From NCBI RefSeq assembly GCF_000250655.1, contig NC_016935.1, positions 5,288,001 to 5,352,000 on the forward strand: a DNA stretch of 64,000 bases, written 5' to 3'. This stretch comes from Paenibacillus mucilaginosus 3016 (GTDB lineage Bacteria; Bacillota; Bacilli; Paenibacillales; NBRC-103111). Every line of letters starts with the position of its first letter. Positions within the stretch are counted from its first letter, which is position 1. Shown here in pieces: positions 25,970 through 36,900 of the stretch. The position numbers were made by a program, and so were the translations under genes. The notes below the pieces were generated by a model. That model was given only the letters and a program-made list of their open reading frames with translations. It ran no database searches and had not been told where the DNA came from.

Positions 25970-26644
25970 CTACCTCACCTTCTCCAGGCGGCTCTCGGCC
26001 TCCAGCCGGAGCAGCTGCTGCTCCAGATGCTCGATCTGCCTCGCCATCCGCTTCAGCTGTTCCTGCAGCGGATCGGGCAGCTTCACCTGGTCGAGATCGA
26101 CGCTCTTCCCCGCTTCACGGAGATGATCGCCCCGCCGGCGCACGATTTTCCCTGGAATCCCGACCACCGTACTGTGCGGCGGGACCTCCTGAAGCACGAC
26201 CGAGCCGGCGCCGATCTTGGAATAATCGCCTACGGTGAACGGGCCGAGCACCTTGGCCCCCGAGCTGATCACGACGTTGCTGCCGATGGTGGGATGACGT
26301 TTGCCGGTGTCCTTGCCCGTTCCCCCCAGCGTCACCCCTTGATAGATTGTGACATCCCTGCCGATCTCGACCGTTTCGCCGATCACCACGCCCATGCCGT
26401 GGTCGATGAACAGCCCTTCGCCGATCACCGCGCTCGGGTGGATCTCTATGCCTGTCAGCGAGCGGCTGACCGCGGCAACGATCCGTGCGGCGAGTCGGAA
26501 TTTGCGGCGCATGAGCGCGTGGGCGACCCGGTGCAGCACAAGCGCATGGAATCCGGGGTAGACGAGGATGACCTCCCAGGCGGAACCGGCGGCCGGATCC
26601 CGGCTCAGGGCGGCCTGAATATCTTTCTTGATCGTGCTGAACAT
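25970..26644 (-). CDS. cysE: Serine O-acetyltransferase
   Basis: This 224-residue protein transfers acetyl from acetyl-CoA to L-serine, giving O-acetylserine for cysteine synthesis. The N-terminal helical domain (MFSTIKKDIQAALSRDPA) and the hexapeptide-repeat domain with GIEIHPSA, IDHGMGVVIGET and GVTLGGTGK are standard for CysE; the active-site His is in IDHG. The ATG at 26644 follows GAGGAGG and is preferred over 26680. Inside a locus with two Cys-coded A domains and an SbnA-like enzyme, it probably raises supply of O-acetylserine or cysteine for the peptide. Confidence 0.93.
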   Translation of the reverse strand: MFSTIKKDIQAALSRDPAAGSAWEVILVYPGFHALVLHRVAHALMRRKFRLAARIVAAVSRSLTGIEIHPSAVIGEGLFIDHGMGVVIGETVEIGRDVTIYQGVTLGGTGKDTGKRHPTIGSNVVISSGAKVLGPFTVGDYSKIGAGSVVLQEVPPHSTVVGIPGKIVRRRGDHLREAGKSVDLDQVKLPDPLQEQLKRMARQIEHLEQQLLRLEAESRLEKVR

Positions 26645-26854
26645 AGGGCCTCCTCTCATAAGGTCGACGACTTGTATCACAAGAACAAGCTTACTTCATT
26701 GGGTAAAACGGCGGGCGATGTCCTCGGCCGGCTGTTCCGTTATCCCAACATATGCCGAAGGGCCGGCGGTCACGCGGGCCGGGGAAGCCCATCTCCGCGC
26801 GCAGAGATGGAGCCGAAGCCGCAGCGCTCCTCCGCCTGCCTCCAAGCCGGCCCG

Positions 26855-28120
26855 TCAGACGGACAGCTCTGCGGCCTCTCCCTTGGGGAGTTCGGTGTCC
26901 CGGACCGAGAAGCTGCGGACGGACTTCAGGCACAGCATCACCGCACCGCAGATCACAATCAGGATGCCGGCCAGCAGGAACAGCTCGTCCACCTGCAGGC
27001 GCAGGGCCAGCGAGCCGCCGATGATGCTGCCGAGCGGGATCGCCAGATTGGACAGGGACGTCACGGAGGCCATGACCCGCCCCATCATTCTCTCTTCCGT
27101 CAGCAGCTGGATAAACGACATCTGCAGCACATTGACGACGCCGGAGCAGAGCCCGAACAGCACAATGGCCAGCACCTTCCAGCCGATCGCCTGCGGCAGC
27201 AGGAAGAACAGCAGCAGGGAGAAGCCGCTCCCGATCCAGAACATGGAGATCCACAGGCCGGTCTTGGGCAGCGCGCTGGCCGACACGGCGCCGAGGATCA
27301 TGCCGAAGAAGAACGCCACGTAGATCCCGCTGTAATACAACGCGGAACCGTAAGATTCCCCCAGGGAAGGCAGCGCGATCACCAGCAGGGAAACGGAGAA
27401 GTTGGCCACGACATTGAGGATCATGAGCACCCGCAGGAAAGACTGGCTCCACAGGAACTCCAGCCCTTCCTTCAGCTCGGCCAAGTACCTGCCGGGGCTG
27501 CCGCCCGTGCCGGCGCCCTCCGGCCGGGGCTGTGCCGGAGACTTCTTCAGCCGCCGGGACAGCCCCCAGAACAGGAGAGCCCCCGTAAAGCAGGCGGCCG
27601 AAGCGACGTAGAACGAAACGCCGGCGCCGAGCCACGCCACCAGGGTGCCGCCGAGCAGGAACCCGATCAGGTTGATGAGCTGGTCGGAAGACGAGGTCAA
27701 GGCATTGCCCTGAACCAGCAGCTCCTTATCCTCCAGGATTTGCGGCAGCAGGGTCATGTTGGCCGGATAGAAGAGTGCGGAGAAGACCGACGCCAGCAGG
27801 ACCAGGACCAGGATCAGCGTGAAGGACAGGATGCCCGGTCCGGCCAGCATCGGGATGAACAGCAGGATGACGCCCTGGGCCAGCATGGCTATGCACGATA
27901 AGGCGGAAGCCGAGAAACGGTCGATAACGGGTCCGAACGCGAAGCTGAAGACGGCGGCGACGGACAAGGCCGTGAACGTAAATCCGGTAAAGGCCGGTGA
28001 GTGAAATGTGGTCTGGACCACCCAGAGAAGCGCTATGAAATAAATGCTGTCCGCAAAGTTGGCCAGGGTGCGCGAGCTGAAAAAGGAAACGAAGTTCCCG
28101 TGCTTCAACAGGGTCAGCAT
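26855..28120 (-). CDS. MFS transporter, probable peptide exporter
   Basis: This 421-residue protein has about twelve membrane helices and resembles the EntS/macrolide-efflux branch of the major facilitator superfamily (NFVSFFSSRTLANFADSIYFI at the start; ERMMGRVMAS in the second half). Such proteins export siderophores and antibiotics by proton antiport. The start is four bases after the stop of the preceding 4-TM gene. About 210 bases separate it from cysE; they hold a short inverted repeat (26789-26795 and 26804-26810) without a T-run, and otherwise nothing obvious. Confidence 0.88.
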   Translation of the reverse strand: MLTLLKHGNFVSFFSSRTLANFADSIYFIALLWVVQTTFHSPAFTGFTFTALSVAAVFSFAFGPVIDRFSASALSCIAMLAQGVILLFIPMLAGPGILSFTLILVLVLLASVFSALFYPANMTLLPQILEDKELLVQGNALTSSSDQLINLIGFLLGGTLVAWLGAGVSFYVASAACFTGALLFWGLSRRLKKSPAQPRPEGAGTGGSPGRYLAELKEGLEFLWSQSFLRVLMILNVVANFSVSLLVIALPSLGESYGSALYYSGIYVAFFFGMILGAVSASALPKTGLWISMFWIGSGFSLLLFFLLPQAIGWKVLAIVLFGLCSGVVNVLQMSFIQLLTEERMMGRVMASVTSLSNLAIPLGSIIGGSLALRLQVDELFLLAGILIVICGAVMLCLKSVRSFSVRDTELPKGEAAELSV

Positions 28121-28121
28121 G

Positions 28122-28550
28122 CTACTTCATGCCTTTCTCGGCCGTCATCGGAGGGCCCGATTTGTTCCGGAAGCGGTGAACGGCCGCCGCGATAAACGCA
28201 CAGATCGTGAACAGCACCATGAACAGCAGGCCGAAGTTCAGGGCGAGGTGAGGGGGCGCCAGCGGTCCGGGTTCAATCCCGCGCAGGTGATAGAAGAAGT
28301 TGTCCCAGACCCAGCCGATCGTCTGCAGCACGGCTCCGGCCATGATGCCGTAGTAAGGCCAGAGGGTCCCCTTTCCTTTTCTCAGCAGCAGCAGTGCCGT
28401 AATAAAGAGCAATGGCGCTCCGACGAGATCCAGATAATGGGCCGGCGGAATAAAATAAAGCTCATCGTACCCGTATTTCTCGTGATACAGTGTGTCCCAG
28501 ACAATGCCGGTAATTTCGATGCCCACACCCAGGGCCAGAAGCCATCTCAT
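28122..28550 (-). CDS. Small 4-TM protein, WDTLYH/WDNxxYHxRG family, copy 2
   Basis: 142 residues from ATG 28550 (after GGGAGGA), with four hydrophobic segments. Two polar motifs sit at membrane edges: VWDTLYHEKYGYDE after helix 1 and VWDNFFYHLRGIEPGP after helix 3. The same two motifs, in the same places, occur in the 57360-57821 protein, so the two are divergent paralogues at either side of NRPS3. I do not recognise a named family. The repeated Asp, His and aromatic residues suggest a ligand or metal site. The gene is packed against the MFS gene and may act with export or immunity. Confidence 0.75.
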   Translation of the reverse strand: MRWLLALGVGIEITGIVWDTLYHEKYGYDELYFIPPAHYLDLVGAPLLFITALLLLRKGKGTLWPYYGIMAGAVLQTIGWVWDNFFYHLRGIEPGPLAPPHLALNFGLLFMVLFTICAFIAAAVHRFRNKSGPPMTAEKGMK

Positions 28551-28691
28551 AGATAATCCTCCCAATGTATATAGATCGTTTGCCGAACAGGTACACCTAC
28601 ATGGACCCATCCCCTGCTTGCCGTGCAGCTTCACTCACACGGTGAGCTGCCGTCAGGCTTTGCCGCACCTTCGCTCCGGACAGGAGCGATC

Positions 28692-29663
28692 TTAGGCAGG
28701 CAGAAGCTGCCCGATGTTCGCGGCCAGCGCCTTGTCCGCATAATACCGTCCCATCGCTACGTCGAACACGGCCATGCCCATGGGATTGAACATGACAGGC
28801 TCTTCCGGCGGGAGCGTATCCATCCAGTCCCCCAGGAGCAGATCGACCAGCGTATGCGTCATTTCCTTCTGCAGGCCTTCCTGCAGGTGAAGCCGCTCGA
28901 TATCCGTATTCTGGCGGCAGACCTCTTCCCACTCGTCCACGACGATCCCGGAGCGTACATGAGGATAGATGTCGTTCTTGAAATCCCGCAGCGAAATATT
29001 CAGCAGAAGAGCGCCTCCCTTGGGCGGAAGGTCGATATAGGGCTCGGAGGCCACGGTACACGTCAGGAACAGATCGGCGCCGAGGTACGCGTCCTGCCAG
29101 CGGTCCACCGTCTCGATCCGGCTCCGGTACGCTTCCGGAAGGAACTGGAGGTCCACTGGCCGCGGATCATACAGCTTCACGGTGCCGATGCGGTCGCCCC
29201 ACATGGACAAAGCCATCGAGAGATGCGCCCTGCCGATCGGCCCAAAGCCGGTCATGCCGAGGGTATAGCTCTCGCGCGGGCGGTGCTCCATATAGCGCTT
29301 GATCACGCTGCCGGTGACCGAAGCCGTACGGATACAGCTGAGCAGCGCCGTATTGATGATCGCCTGGGGTTCGCCCGTCTCCGCATTGTTGAGGATAACG
29401 ACACTGCTCGCGCGGGGCAGGTTCCTGTCGATGTTGCCGGGGAAGCTCGCAATCCATTTGATGCCGGCCGTGTAGATGTCTCCGCCGACAAAGGCGGGCA
29501 TTGCAATAATGCGGTTGGCCGGGTTGTGATATCTCAGGTAAGGCTTGATCGGCTGGACGAACTCCCCGCTCTCCAGACAGCGGACCACCTCTTCGATCAC
29601 GGCAATCGTCTCTACCCAGGGAATTCCCACCTCGTTCAGATGGCTCTCGTTCAAATAAATCAT
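28692..29663 (-). CDS. sbnB: SbnB-like dehydrogenase (2,3-diaminopropionate synthesis)
   Basis: 323 residues of the ornithine cyclodeaminase/mu-crystallin family. In staphyloferrin B synthesis SbnB oxidatively cleaves N-(1-amino-1-carboxyethyl)-glutamate with NAD to give L-2,3-diaminopropionate and 2-oxoglutarate. Supporting segments are KWIASFPGNIDRNLPRASSV, the Rossmann motif GMTGFGPIGRAH and LLNISLRDF. The ATG at 29663 follows AAGGAG at normal spacing; the upstream in-frame extension to 29765 is low-complexity and rejected. It lies directly downstream of the SbnA-like gene; the two form a two-step pathway supplying a diamino acid to the synthetases. Confidence 0.88.
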   Translation of the reverse strand: MIYLNESHLNEVGIPWVETIAVIEEVVRCLESGEFVQPIKPYLRYHNPANRIIAMPAFVGGDIYTAGIKWIASFPGNIDRNLPRASSVVILNNAETGEPQAIINTALLSCIRTASVTGSVIKRYMEHRPRESYTLGMTGFGPIGRAHLSMALSMWGDRIGTVKLYDPRPVDLQFLPEAYRSRIETVDRWQDAYLGADLFLTCTVASEPYIDLPPKGGALLLNISLRDFKNDIYPHVRSGIVVDEWEEVCRQNTDIERLHLQEGLQKEMTHTLVDLLLGDWMDTLPPEEPVMFNPMGMAVFDVAMGRYYADKALAANIGQLLPA

Positions 29664-29779
29664 CTCTCTCAGCTCCTTAGGGTGGGTTGGCGGACCGCCA
29701 TTCCCGATTTCACCGCGTCCGCCCCCCTCTTCGTCTTTTACATCCGGTCGATCTTGAGAATCCAACGATTATCCGATGC

Positions 29780-30748
29780 TTATCCGATGTTCAGGGCATG
29801 CACCTGATCCTGAATCATGGCGCACCAGTCCGGGTTATAGATCGTACTCGCATACCGCTCTCCCCGGTCCGGAAAGACCATCACGATATTCGGCTTTCCT
29901 TCGAACCGCCGGCCCGCAATAAACTTCCGCACCGCGGCATAGACCGAGCCGGAGGAGCCACCGACATACATGTAATGCCTGCCGAGCAGCCTGTGGCAGT
30001 GCTCGATCGTCTCCTTCTCGTCCACCAGGATAACGTCATCGTAACGGGCATACTGCAGAATGCCCGGAACCATGCTGGAGCCGATCCCCGGGATGTACCT
30101 CTTGCGCGGTGCCCCGCCGAAAATCACGGAACCGCACATATCCACCGCCACGACGCGGGCCTCAGGGAACCGCTCCTTCACCATCAGGGACGTCCCCGTA
30201 ATCGTGCCGCCGGAACTGACGCCCATGAAGAGATAATCGACGGACTCCACCTCGTCGCAGATTTCCCGGCCCAGGGAATGATAATAAGCCTCGGCGTTGA
30301 GCGGGTTCGCATACTGGTTGATCCAGTAGCAGTTCGGCATCGTCTGCAGCACCTGCTGGACGGTCGCGATCCGGCTGAGCAGATACCCTCCGCTGTGATC
30401 GGGCTCGGTGACCTTGATCAGATTCTCGCTGAGCTCGCGGATGATCATCTCGTTCTCCGGCGTAATGTTGGGGTCGACCACGCACCAGAAGCGCAGACCG
30501 TAGCTTTTGCAGTAAGAGGACAGGGCCACGCCGAAATTGCCTGAGGACGACTCGATGATCACGGTGTCCCGGTTGATCCGCCCGCTGCGGAGAAGCTCCT
30601 CCAGGATATAAGCCGCGCTCCGGTCTTTGACGCTGCCTGTCGGATTGAAGCCTTCCATCTTGGCATACAGGTTGACATGGCTCAGCTCTTCTTCCTGCAT
30701 ATGAATCAGGGGGGTATTGCCTACTTTCTCCAAAATGGTCTGATACAC
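29780..30748 (-). CDS. sbnA: SbnA-like PLP synthase (2,3-diaminopropionate synthesis)
   Basis: 322 residues of the cysteine synthase/PLP fold-type II family. SbnA joins O-phosphoserine and glutamate to form the intermediate cleaved by SbnB. The PLP lysine is in NPTGSVKDRSA, the phosphate loop in ESSSGNFG, and SbnA-type signatures are CVVDPNITPEN, YWINQYANPLN, VDMCGSVIFGG and FPDRGERY; ordinary cysteine synthases lack these. I prefer the GTG at 30748, which follows GAGGCG and leads straight into YQTILEKVGNTPLI; an ATG at 30799 is in frame but has a weak ribosome binding site. With cysE in the same operon, O-acetylserine is a conceivable alternative substrate. Confidence 0.88.
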   Translation of the reverse strand: MYQTILEKVGNTPLIHMQEEELSHVNLYAKMEGFNPTGSVKDRSAAYILEELLRSGRINRDTVIIESSSGNFGVALSSYCKSYGLRFWCVVDPNITPENEMIIRELSENLIKVTEPDHSGGYLLSRIATVQQVLQTMPNCYWINQYANPLNAEAYYHSLGREICDEVESVDYLFMGVSSGGTITGTSLMVKERFPEARVVAVDMCGSVIFGGAPRKRYIPGIGSSMVPGILQYARYDDVILVDEKETIEHCHRLLGRHYMYVGGSSGSVYAAVRKFIAGRRFEGKPNIVMVFPDRGERYASTIYNPDWCAMIQDQVHALNIG

Positions 30749-30941
30749 GATATGCTTCGCCTCATTTCCGCAGTGTTCTGCAGTGTTCCGGCACGCCATC
30801 AGGTCAGCCGGCCTTAGAATTCCGAATTGCCACGCCTGTGCGATACACGCTGTTCCTTCCCGGGTATCCGATCGGATTCCGGGTAGAAGGAGGTGCGGAG
30901 AAGGCCATGGGCCCTCCCCGCCCTTCCCCCGGACCGGCTCA

Positions 30942-33900
30942 TCATCCCCGGAAGTCTCCGCTTCCGAGCGGCACGGCGGAAGCCTCCGCTTCAGGCAGCT
31001 CGGAGAGCGGGCTGCCTGGGCTGCTTACCGTCAGCTTCAGCAGTTGAACGAAGCCGTTCATTAGCCTATCAAGCTCGTACGGCTTGAAGACGCCGCCGGC
31101 GTATTCGAAGAGGAGCTCAATCCCGCCGCTGCCGAGGTCCACAGCCCCGGCGGACAGGAGGGCCATCCGTTCGCCGTTCCTCTCCGCATACGGAGTCAAG
31201 AGGAGATCCCGGGTTCGCAGCCCGTCACCCGGCTGGTTCTGTACCTGGAACGAAAGATCGAACCGGGGTCTTCCGGAGGGGATCCATTCCCCGGCTTCCA
31301 GCTTGGGCAGCAGCTCCTGGAACGGATAGTCCTGGTGCTCGAAGGCCGCAAGCGCCGTCTCCCTCACCTCTTCCAGCAGGCTGAGCAGCGTTTGCCCGGC
31401 ATCCGGACGCACCCGCATGGCCAGCGTGCCGCCGAGCGGTGCGATCCAGTCCGCAGTTCCCGGATGACTGCGTCCCCCGCTTGGGGCCGGGATGACGAAG
31501 TCCGTCTGGCCGGTCATCTTGTACAGCAGCGCGCTGAACGCGGTCAGCAGCACCATGTATAAGGTGGCCCCCCGGGACGCCGCGAGCTCCCTCAGCTGCA
31601 TCGCAAGCTCCGGATCGAGCCGCGCGGTCAACCGGCCGTCCTCCTCCGGACCGGCCGGGTCATCGGCGCCGGCGGTCAGGGAAGTCACCGGCACGGCGTC
31701 CGCCAGCTGCTCCAGCCAGTAGGCTTCCTGGCGCAGCCACTCGGGCGACCGCACCGCGGACTGCTGCCATACCACGTAGTCCTTGTACTGCAGATGCAGC
31801 TCGGGAAGCTCCTCTCCCGCGTAGAACCGCAGCAGCTCGGAGACCAGCACACCGGTGGACAGTCCGTCGGCAATGGTGCGGTGCAGATCGATCAGAAGCA
31901 GGCTGCTGTCCGGTCCGGTCCATACCAGATCGGCCCGGATCAGCGGCGCCTTCTCCAGCCGGAACGGCCGGAGGAAGGACCGGATGACCGCGTCGAGCGC
32001 TTCCGGGGAAGCAGCCGATTCCGCCAGCTCAAAGTCCACTTCTTCGTGAATCCGCTGCACCCATGTGCCGTCCTGCCGCTCGAAGGAGGTTCGCAGCGTC
32101 TCATGACGGGCGATCACTCGGCGGAAGGCCGTCTGGAGCCGCCCGGCATCCGGCGTCCCTTCGATCCGCAGGGCCCGCATCAGATGTGTACGGGAACCCA
32201 GCGGGTCCGCCTCGTGAAGTCTGAGCTGTTCGGCCTGAGCTGCGGACACCGGATAGGTATCCCTGGCCGCTGCACGGGTCAGGGCACGATAGAAGCTGTC
32301 TCCGGCATGGCTTGCGGCCAGGTAAGCGGCCATCTCCCGCACCGTCGTGTGGGTGAATACGGCTCTCAGCGGAAGATCCGCCAGGAGCTCCCGGCCCACC
32401 GCCTCCTTGAGCTGGATGGCCTTCAAGGAATGGCCGCCCAGGTCGAAGAAGCTGCCGTCCATTCCGAAGTCGTCCGAGCCGAGCACATCGTGCCAGACCC
32501 GGAGCAGCTTCGCCTCCAGTCCCGTCTGCGGCGCCGACCATTCGGCCCGGACACCCGGCACGACCTCCTCCGGCAGCGGCAGCGCCTTGCGGTCGATCTT
32601 GCCGTTGGCCGTGACCGGCATGCTCTCCAGCCGCACGAAGTGCGACGGGATCATGTAGTGCGGCAGGCTGCCCGCAAGGTACGCGGCCAGCTCCGCCGGC
32701 TCCGGCGCCTGCGTCCCCGTATAGTAGGCGCAGAGGCGGGATTCTCCGGCACCGTTCGTCAGCGCCGTCACAACCGCCTCGGTAACCTCCGGATGGTCCG
32801 CGAGCTTGTTGTCGATCTCCCCAAGCTCGATCCGGTACCCCCGGACCTTCACCTGGTGGTCCCGGCGCCCGAAGAATTCGATCACGCCTCCCTCGCGCCA
32901 GCAGCCCAGGTCCCCCGTCCGGTACAGCCGTCTTCCCGGCTCCGGCCAGAACGGATCTTCGCCGAAGGCCAGCGCCGTCCGCTCCCCATCGTTCAGGTAC
33001 CCGCGGCCTACGCCGATGCCGGATACCCAGATCTCGCCCTTGACGCCCAGCGGGCACGGCTGCCCATAGGCATCCACGATATAGATCCGGAAGCCCCGCA
33101 CCGGCCGCCCGACCGGAATGGACTCCATGTCCGGCGTGCGGTCCATGATGTAGTGGGTGATGTCGTCGGAGGCTTCCGTCGGCCCGTACGCATTGACGAC
33201 CGGAATCGCCGGATACAGGCGGAACCAGCGCTGCACCACATTGCGCTTGAGCGCCTCACCCGTCGCCACCAGATAGGCCAGCGAGGTCAGGGACGGACGC
33301 TCCGCCTCCAGCCGGTCCAGCAGCACGGCCAGATACGAAGGCACGGTCTCGAGAATCGTCACCCCGTCGCCCATGACCTGTCCGAGAAAGACCTCCGGCT
33401 CCAGGATCACGTCGTTCGGGTAGATCACCGTCGTCCCGCCCTGCGTCAGGGCCGAGAAGAACTGCCACACCGAGATATCGAAGCAGTGGGACGCATTCTG
33501 CGCCACGACGCTCCGCTCCGTGATCTGCAATTCCTCAATCTTGGCCAGAAGGTGGTTCATCATGCCGCGGTGCTCGACCATGGCGCCCTTCGGCCTGCCG
33601 GTCGACCCCGACGTATAGATCACGTAAGCGAGGGCGTCCGGATCATGCGGCAGCGATGCGGCCGTTTCTTCCGGAGCGGACCGCTCTTCCAGCCGGTCGA
33701 GCTCCAGCACGGTGCAGCCGAGCTCCCGCCTCAGCTCCTCGCTGAGGTGCGCGGATTCGGTCAGCAGCACGGCGGCTTCGGCATCCGCCAGCATGCCCGC
33801 GGTCCGGGCGGCCGGATACTCCGGATCGACCGGGATATACGCCCCGCCGGCCTTCCAGACGGCGAGGATGCACTCGACCATGCGCGGCGAGCGGTGCATC

Positions 33901-36900
33901 AGGATGCCGACCCGCGCCTCCCTGCGGAGGCCGAGCCCGGCCAGCACGCGGGCCAGCCGGTCCGCCCGCTCGTTCAGCTCACGGTAGGTCACCCGCTCTT
34001 CGCCGAAGATGACGGCGGTGCGGTCCGGATGCTCCCCGGCCCGCGCTTCGATCAGCCCGTGGATCGACTGCTCCACGGCCGGATCTCCCGGCCGCTCGTC
34101 GAACCAGGCCCCGAGCATCTCGGCCCGCTCCGCTTCCGTCAGCAGGCAGATGCTGCCGACCGTCCGCTCCGGCTCCGCGGTCATCTGCCCGAGCACTTCG
34201 AGATAGTGCCCGGCCATCCGCTCCACGGTCTCCCGGTCGAACAGACTCGTCCGGTAGCCCCAGGTGAAGCGCAGGCCTTCCGGCGTGTCCGAGGCTTCCA
34301 GCGTCAGATCGAACTGGGCGGCACGCTCCTCCATCTCATAAGGGGCGAACGTGCTGCCCTCCAGCTCGAACTCCCTGTCTTCCATGCCGCCGCCCATATT
34401 CTGGTAAGCAAACATGACGTCGAACAGCGGGCTCCGGCTCAGGCTGCGCTCCAGCCGGAGCTCATCGACCAGCTCCTCGAACGGGTAGTCCTGATGCTCG
34501 AAGGCTTCCAGTGAGTCTCTGCGGACCTCGGAGAGCAGCTCCATAACCCGCTTGCCGCCCTCCGGCGCCATCCGCAGCGCCAGCGTTCCGACGAACATGC
34601 CGACGACCTCCTGAAGTTCAGGTGCCGACCTGCCCGCCACCGGCGTGCCGACGACGAGATCCTCCTGCCCGGAGTATTTGGAGAGCAGGATGCCGTAAGC
34701 GGCCTGCAGCACCATATAGACCGTCGTGCCGCTCTTGGCGGCGAGCGCCGAGATCCGGCGGGTCAGCTCCTCCGTGCCTGCCGCCGCGAGCAGCGCTCCT
34801 TCAGCATCCTGCACGGCAGGCCGCGGACGGTCCAGGGGCAGCTCCAGGACCGGCAGCTCGCCCGAGAACCGCTCCAGCCAATACCCCCGCTGGCTGCGGA
34901 TCCGCTCCTGCTCGCTGCGGCTTCCCTGCCACTGGCTGTAGTCCTTGTACTGCCGCGCCGGCTCCGGCAGCCCGGCGCCGGCGTAGAGCGCCTGCAGCTC
35001 CCGGATGATCATCTGTACGGACATGCCGTCCGCAATGATATGGTGAATGTCAAAGAGCAGAAGGGTCTCTTCCCCGCAGCGGATCAGGCCTGCCCGCAGC
35101 AGCGGGGCCGTTCCCAGATCGAAGGGCCGGATGAAAGCCTTCACGGCCTCCTTGGGTGCGTTAGCGCCAGCGCCTGACGGCACTTCCGCCTGCTCCAGCT
35201 CGAATGGAACCTCGGCATGGACCCGCTGAACGGGTTCGCCGCCGGAAAGCTCGAACGAGGTACGGAGCGCTTCGTGTCTGCGGATCAGCTCACGGAAGGC
35301 ACTTTCAAGCCGCTGCGCATCCAGTCGGCCCTCCATCTTCAGGACGGTCGGCAGGTTGTAGCTCGTCTGCTCCTTGTCCATCTCGTGCAGGATGAAGAGC
35401 CGCTTTTGGGCAAAGGAAGCCCTGTACGTCTCCTGCGGTGCCGCCCTGGGAACCGGTACATACGTCCCCTTCGCGCTATCTTCCAGCAGAGCGGCCAGCT
35501 CCCGGATCGTCGGCCGTTCGAAGACGGCCCTTACCGGCAGCTCGGTGCCGTTCTCCCTGTGGATACGCGAGGCGAGCTGTGCCGCTTTGAGCGAGTGCCC
35601 TCCGAGATCGAAGAAGGAATCGTCGATGCCTACCGCCTCCGCTTCCCTGCCGAGCACCTCGCTCCACAAGCGGACGAGCAGGCGTTCGCTTTCCTTCTCC
35701 GGAGCTGCGTAAGGCGCGGAACCGGGCCGGCTGTCCGGCTCCGGCAGGGCCCTCCGGTCAATCTTCCCGTTGGGGGTCAGGGGCAGCTTGTCCATCGCGA
35801 CGAAGGCCGCCGGAATCATATAGTCCGGCAGGCTCGCCGCCAAATGGGCCCGCAGCTCCGCCGTGTCCGGCACCTCGCCGGGGTGTCCGCTCCAGTAGGC
35901 GCACAGGCTGAGGAGTCCGCCCTCATCCCTGCGGTCCACCACGACCGCTTCCCTCACGCCCGGGTGCTGCAGCAGCACGGATTCGATCTCGCCCAGCTCG
36001 ATCCGGTACCCCCGGATCTTCACCTGGTGGTCGATCCGGCCGAGATATTCCAGCTGCCCGTCCGGCAGCCAGCGGGCCAGGTCTCCCGTGCGGTAGATGC
36101 GTCCGCCGGGCACATCCGGACGGCTGACGAACTTCTCCGCCGTCAGCTCCGGCCTGTGCAGGTAGCCGTCCGCCAGCCCTGTGCCCGAGATGCACAGCTC
36201 GCCCGCAGCACCCGGAGGAACCCGGTTCAGGTCACGGTCCAGCAGATGGACCTGCATCCCGGCGACCGGCCGGCCGATCGGAACGGGAGAGGCGGCAGTG
36301 CGCGCGTCTCCCTCCTGCGGCCGCCACAGGGTGGTAATGATGCTGGCCTCCGTCGGCCCGTAGGCGTTCACGTACGTGAGGTGACGGCTCCATTCGTCCA
36401 CCTGCTCGGCAGGGGCTTCGGAGCCTCCCGTCACCAGCAGCCTGAGGGAAGCCAGGCGGGGGATCGGCAGCTGCAGCGCATAGGCCGGAGGCAGAAGCGC
36501 CACCGTAATGCCCTGCTCCCCGAATAACCGTTCCAGCCGCACCGGGTGGTGGAGCACCTCCTTCGGAGCGAGCACCAGCGCGGCTCCGCTGAGCAGCGCG
36601 GTCCAGATCTCCCATACGGAAGCGTCGAAGGACAGGCTGGCAAACTGCAGCATCCGGTCCTCAGGACCGACGCCGTATTCCTGACGGAAGGTCTCGAGCA
36701 GGTTGGTTACGCCGCGGTGCGGCACCGGTACTCCTTTGGGCCGCCCCGTCGTTCCGGACGTGTAGATGACATAAGCGGTGTCATCCGGATCCCCTTCCGC
36801 AAAGCCGTCAGGGTTCGCCTCTCCGGACGTATCTCCGAAAGGCTCCACGTCTCCGTGCCCGATCAGCCCCCCGTCGATCCGGAGCAGGCAGCCCGCAAAC

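Noticed and set aside
26789..26810. CCATCTC/GAGATGG inverted repeat between the MFS gene and cysE as a terminator
   Set aside because: Only 7-base arms and no T-run on either side; the genes are likely co-transcribed.
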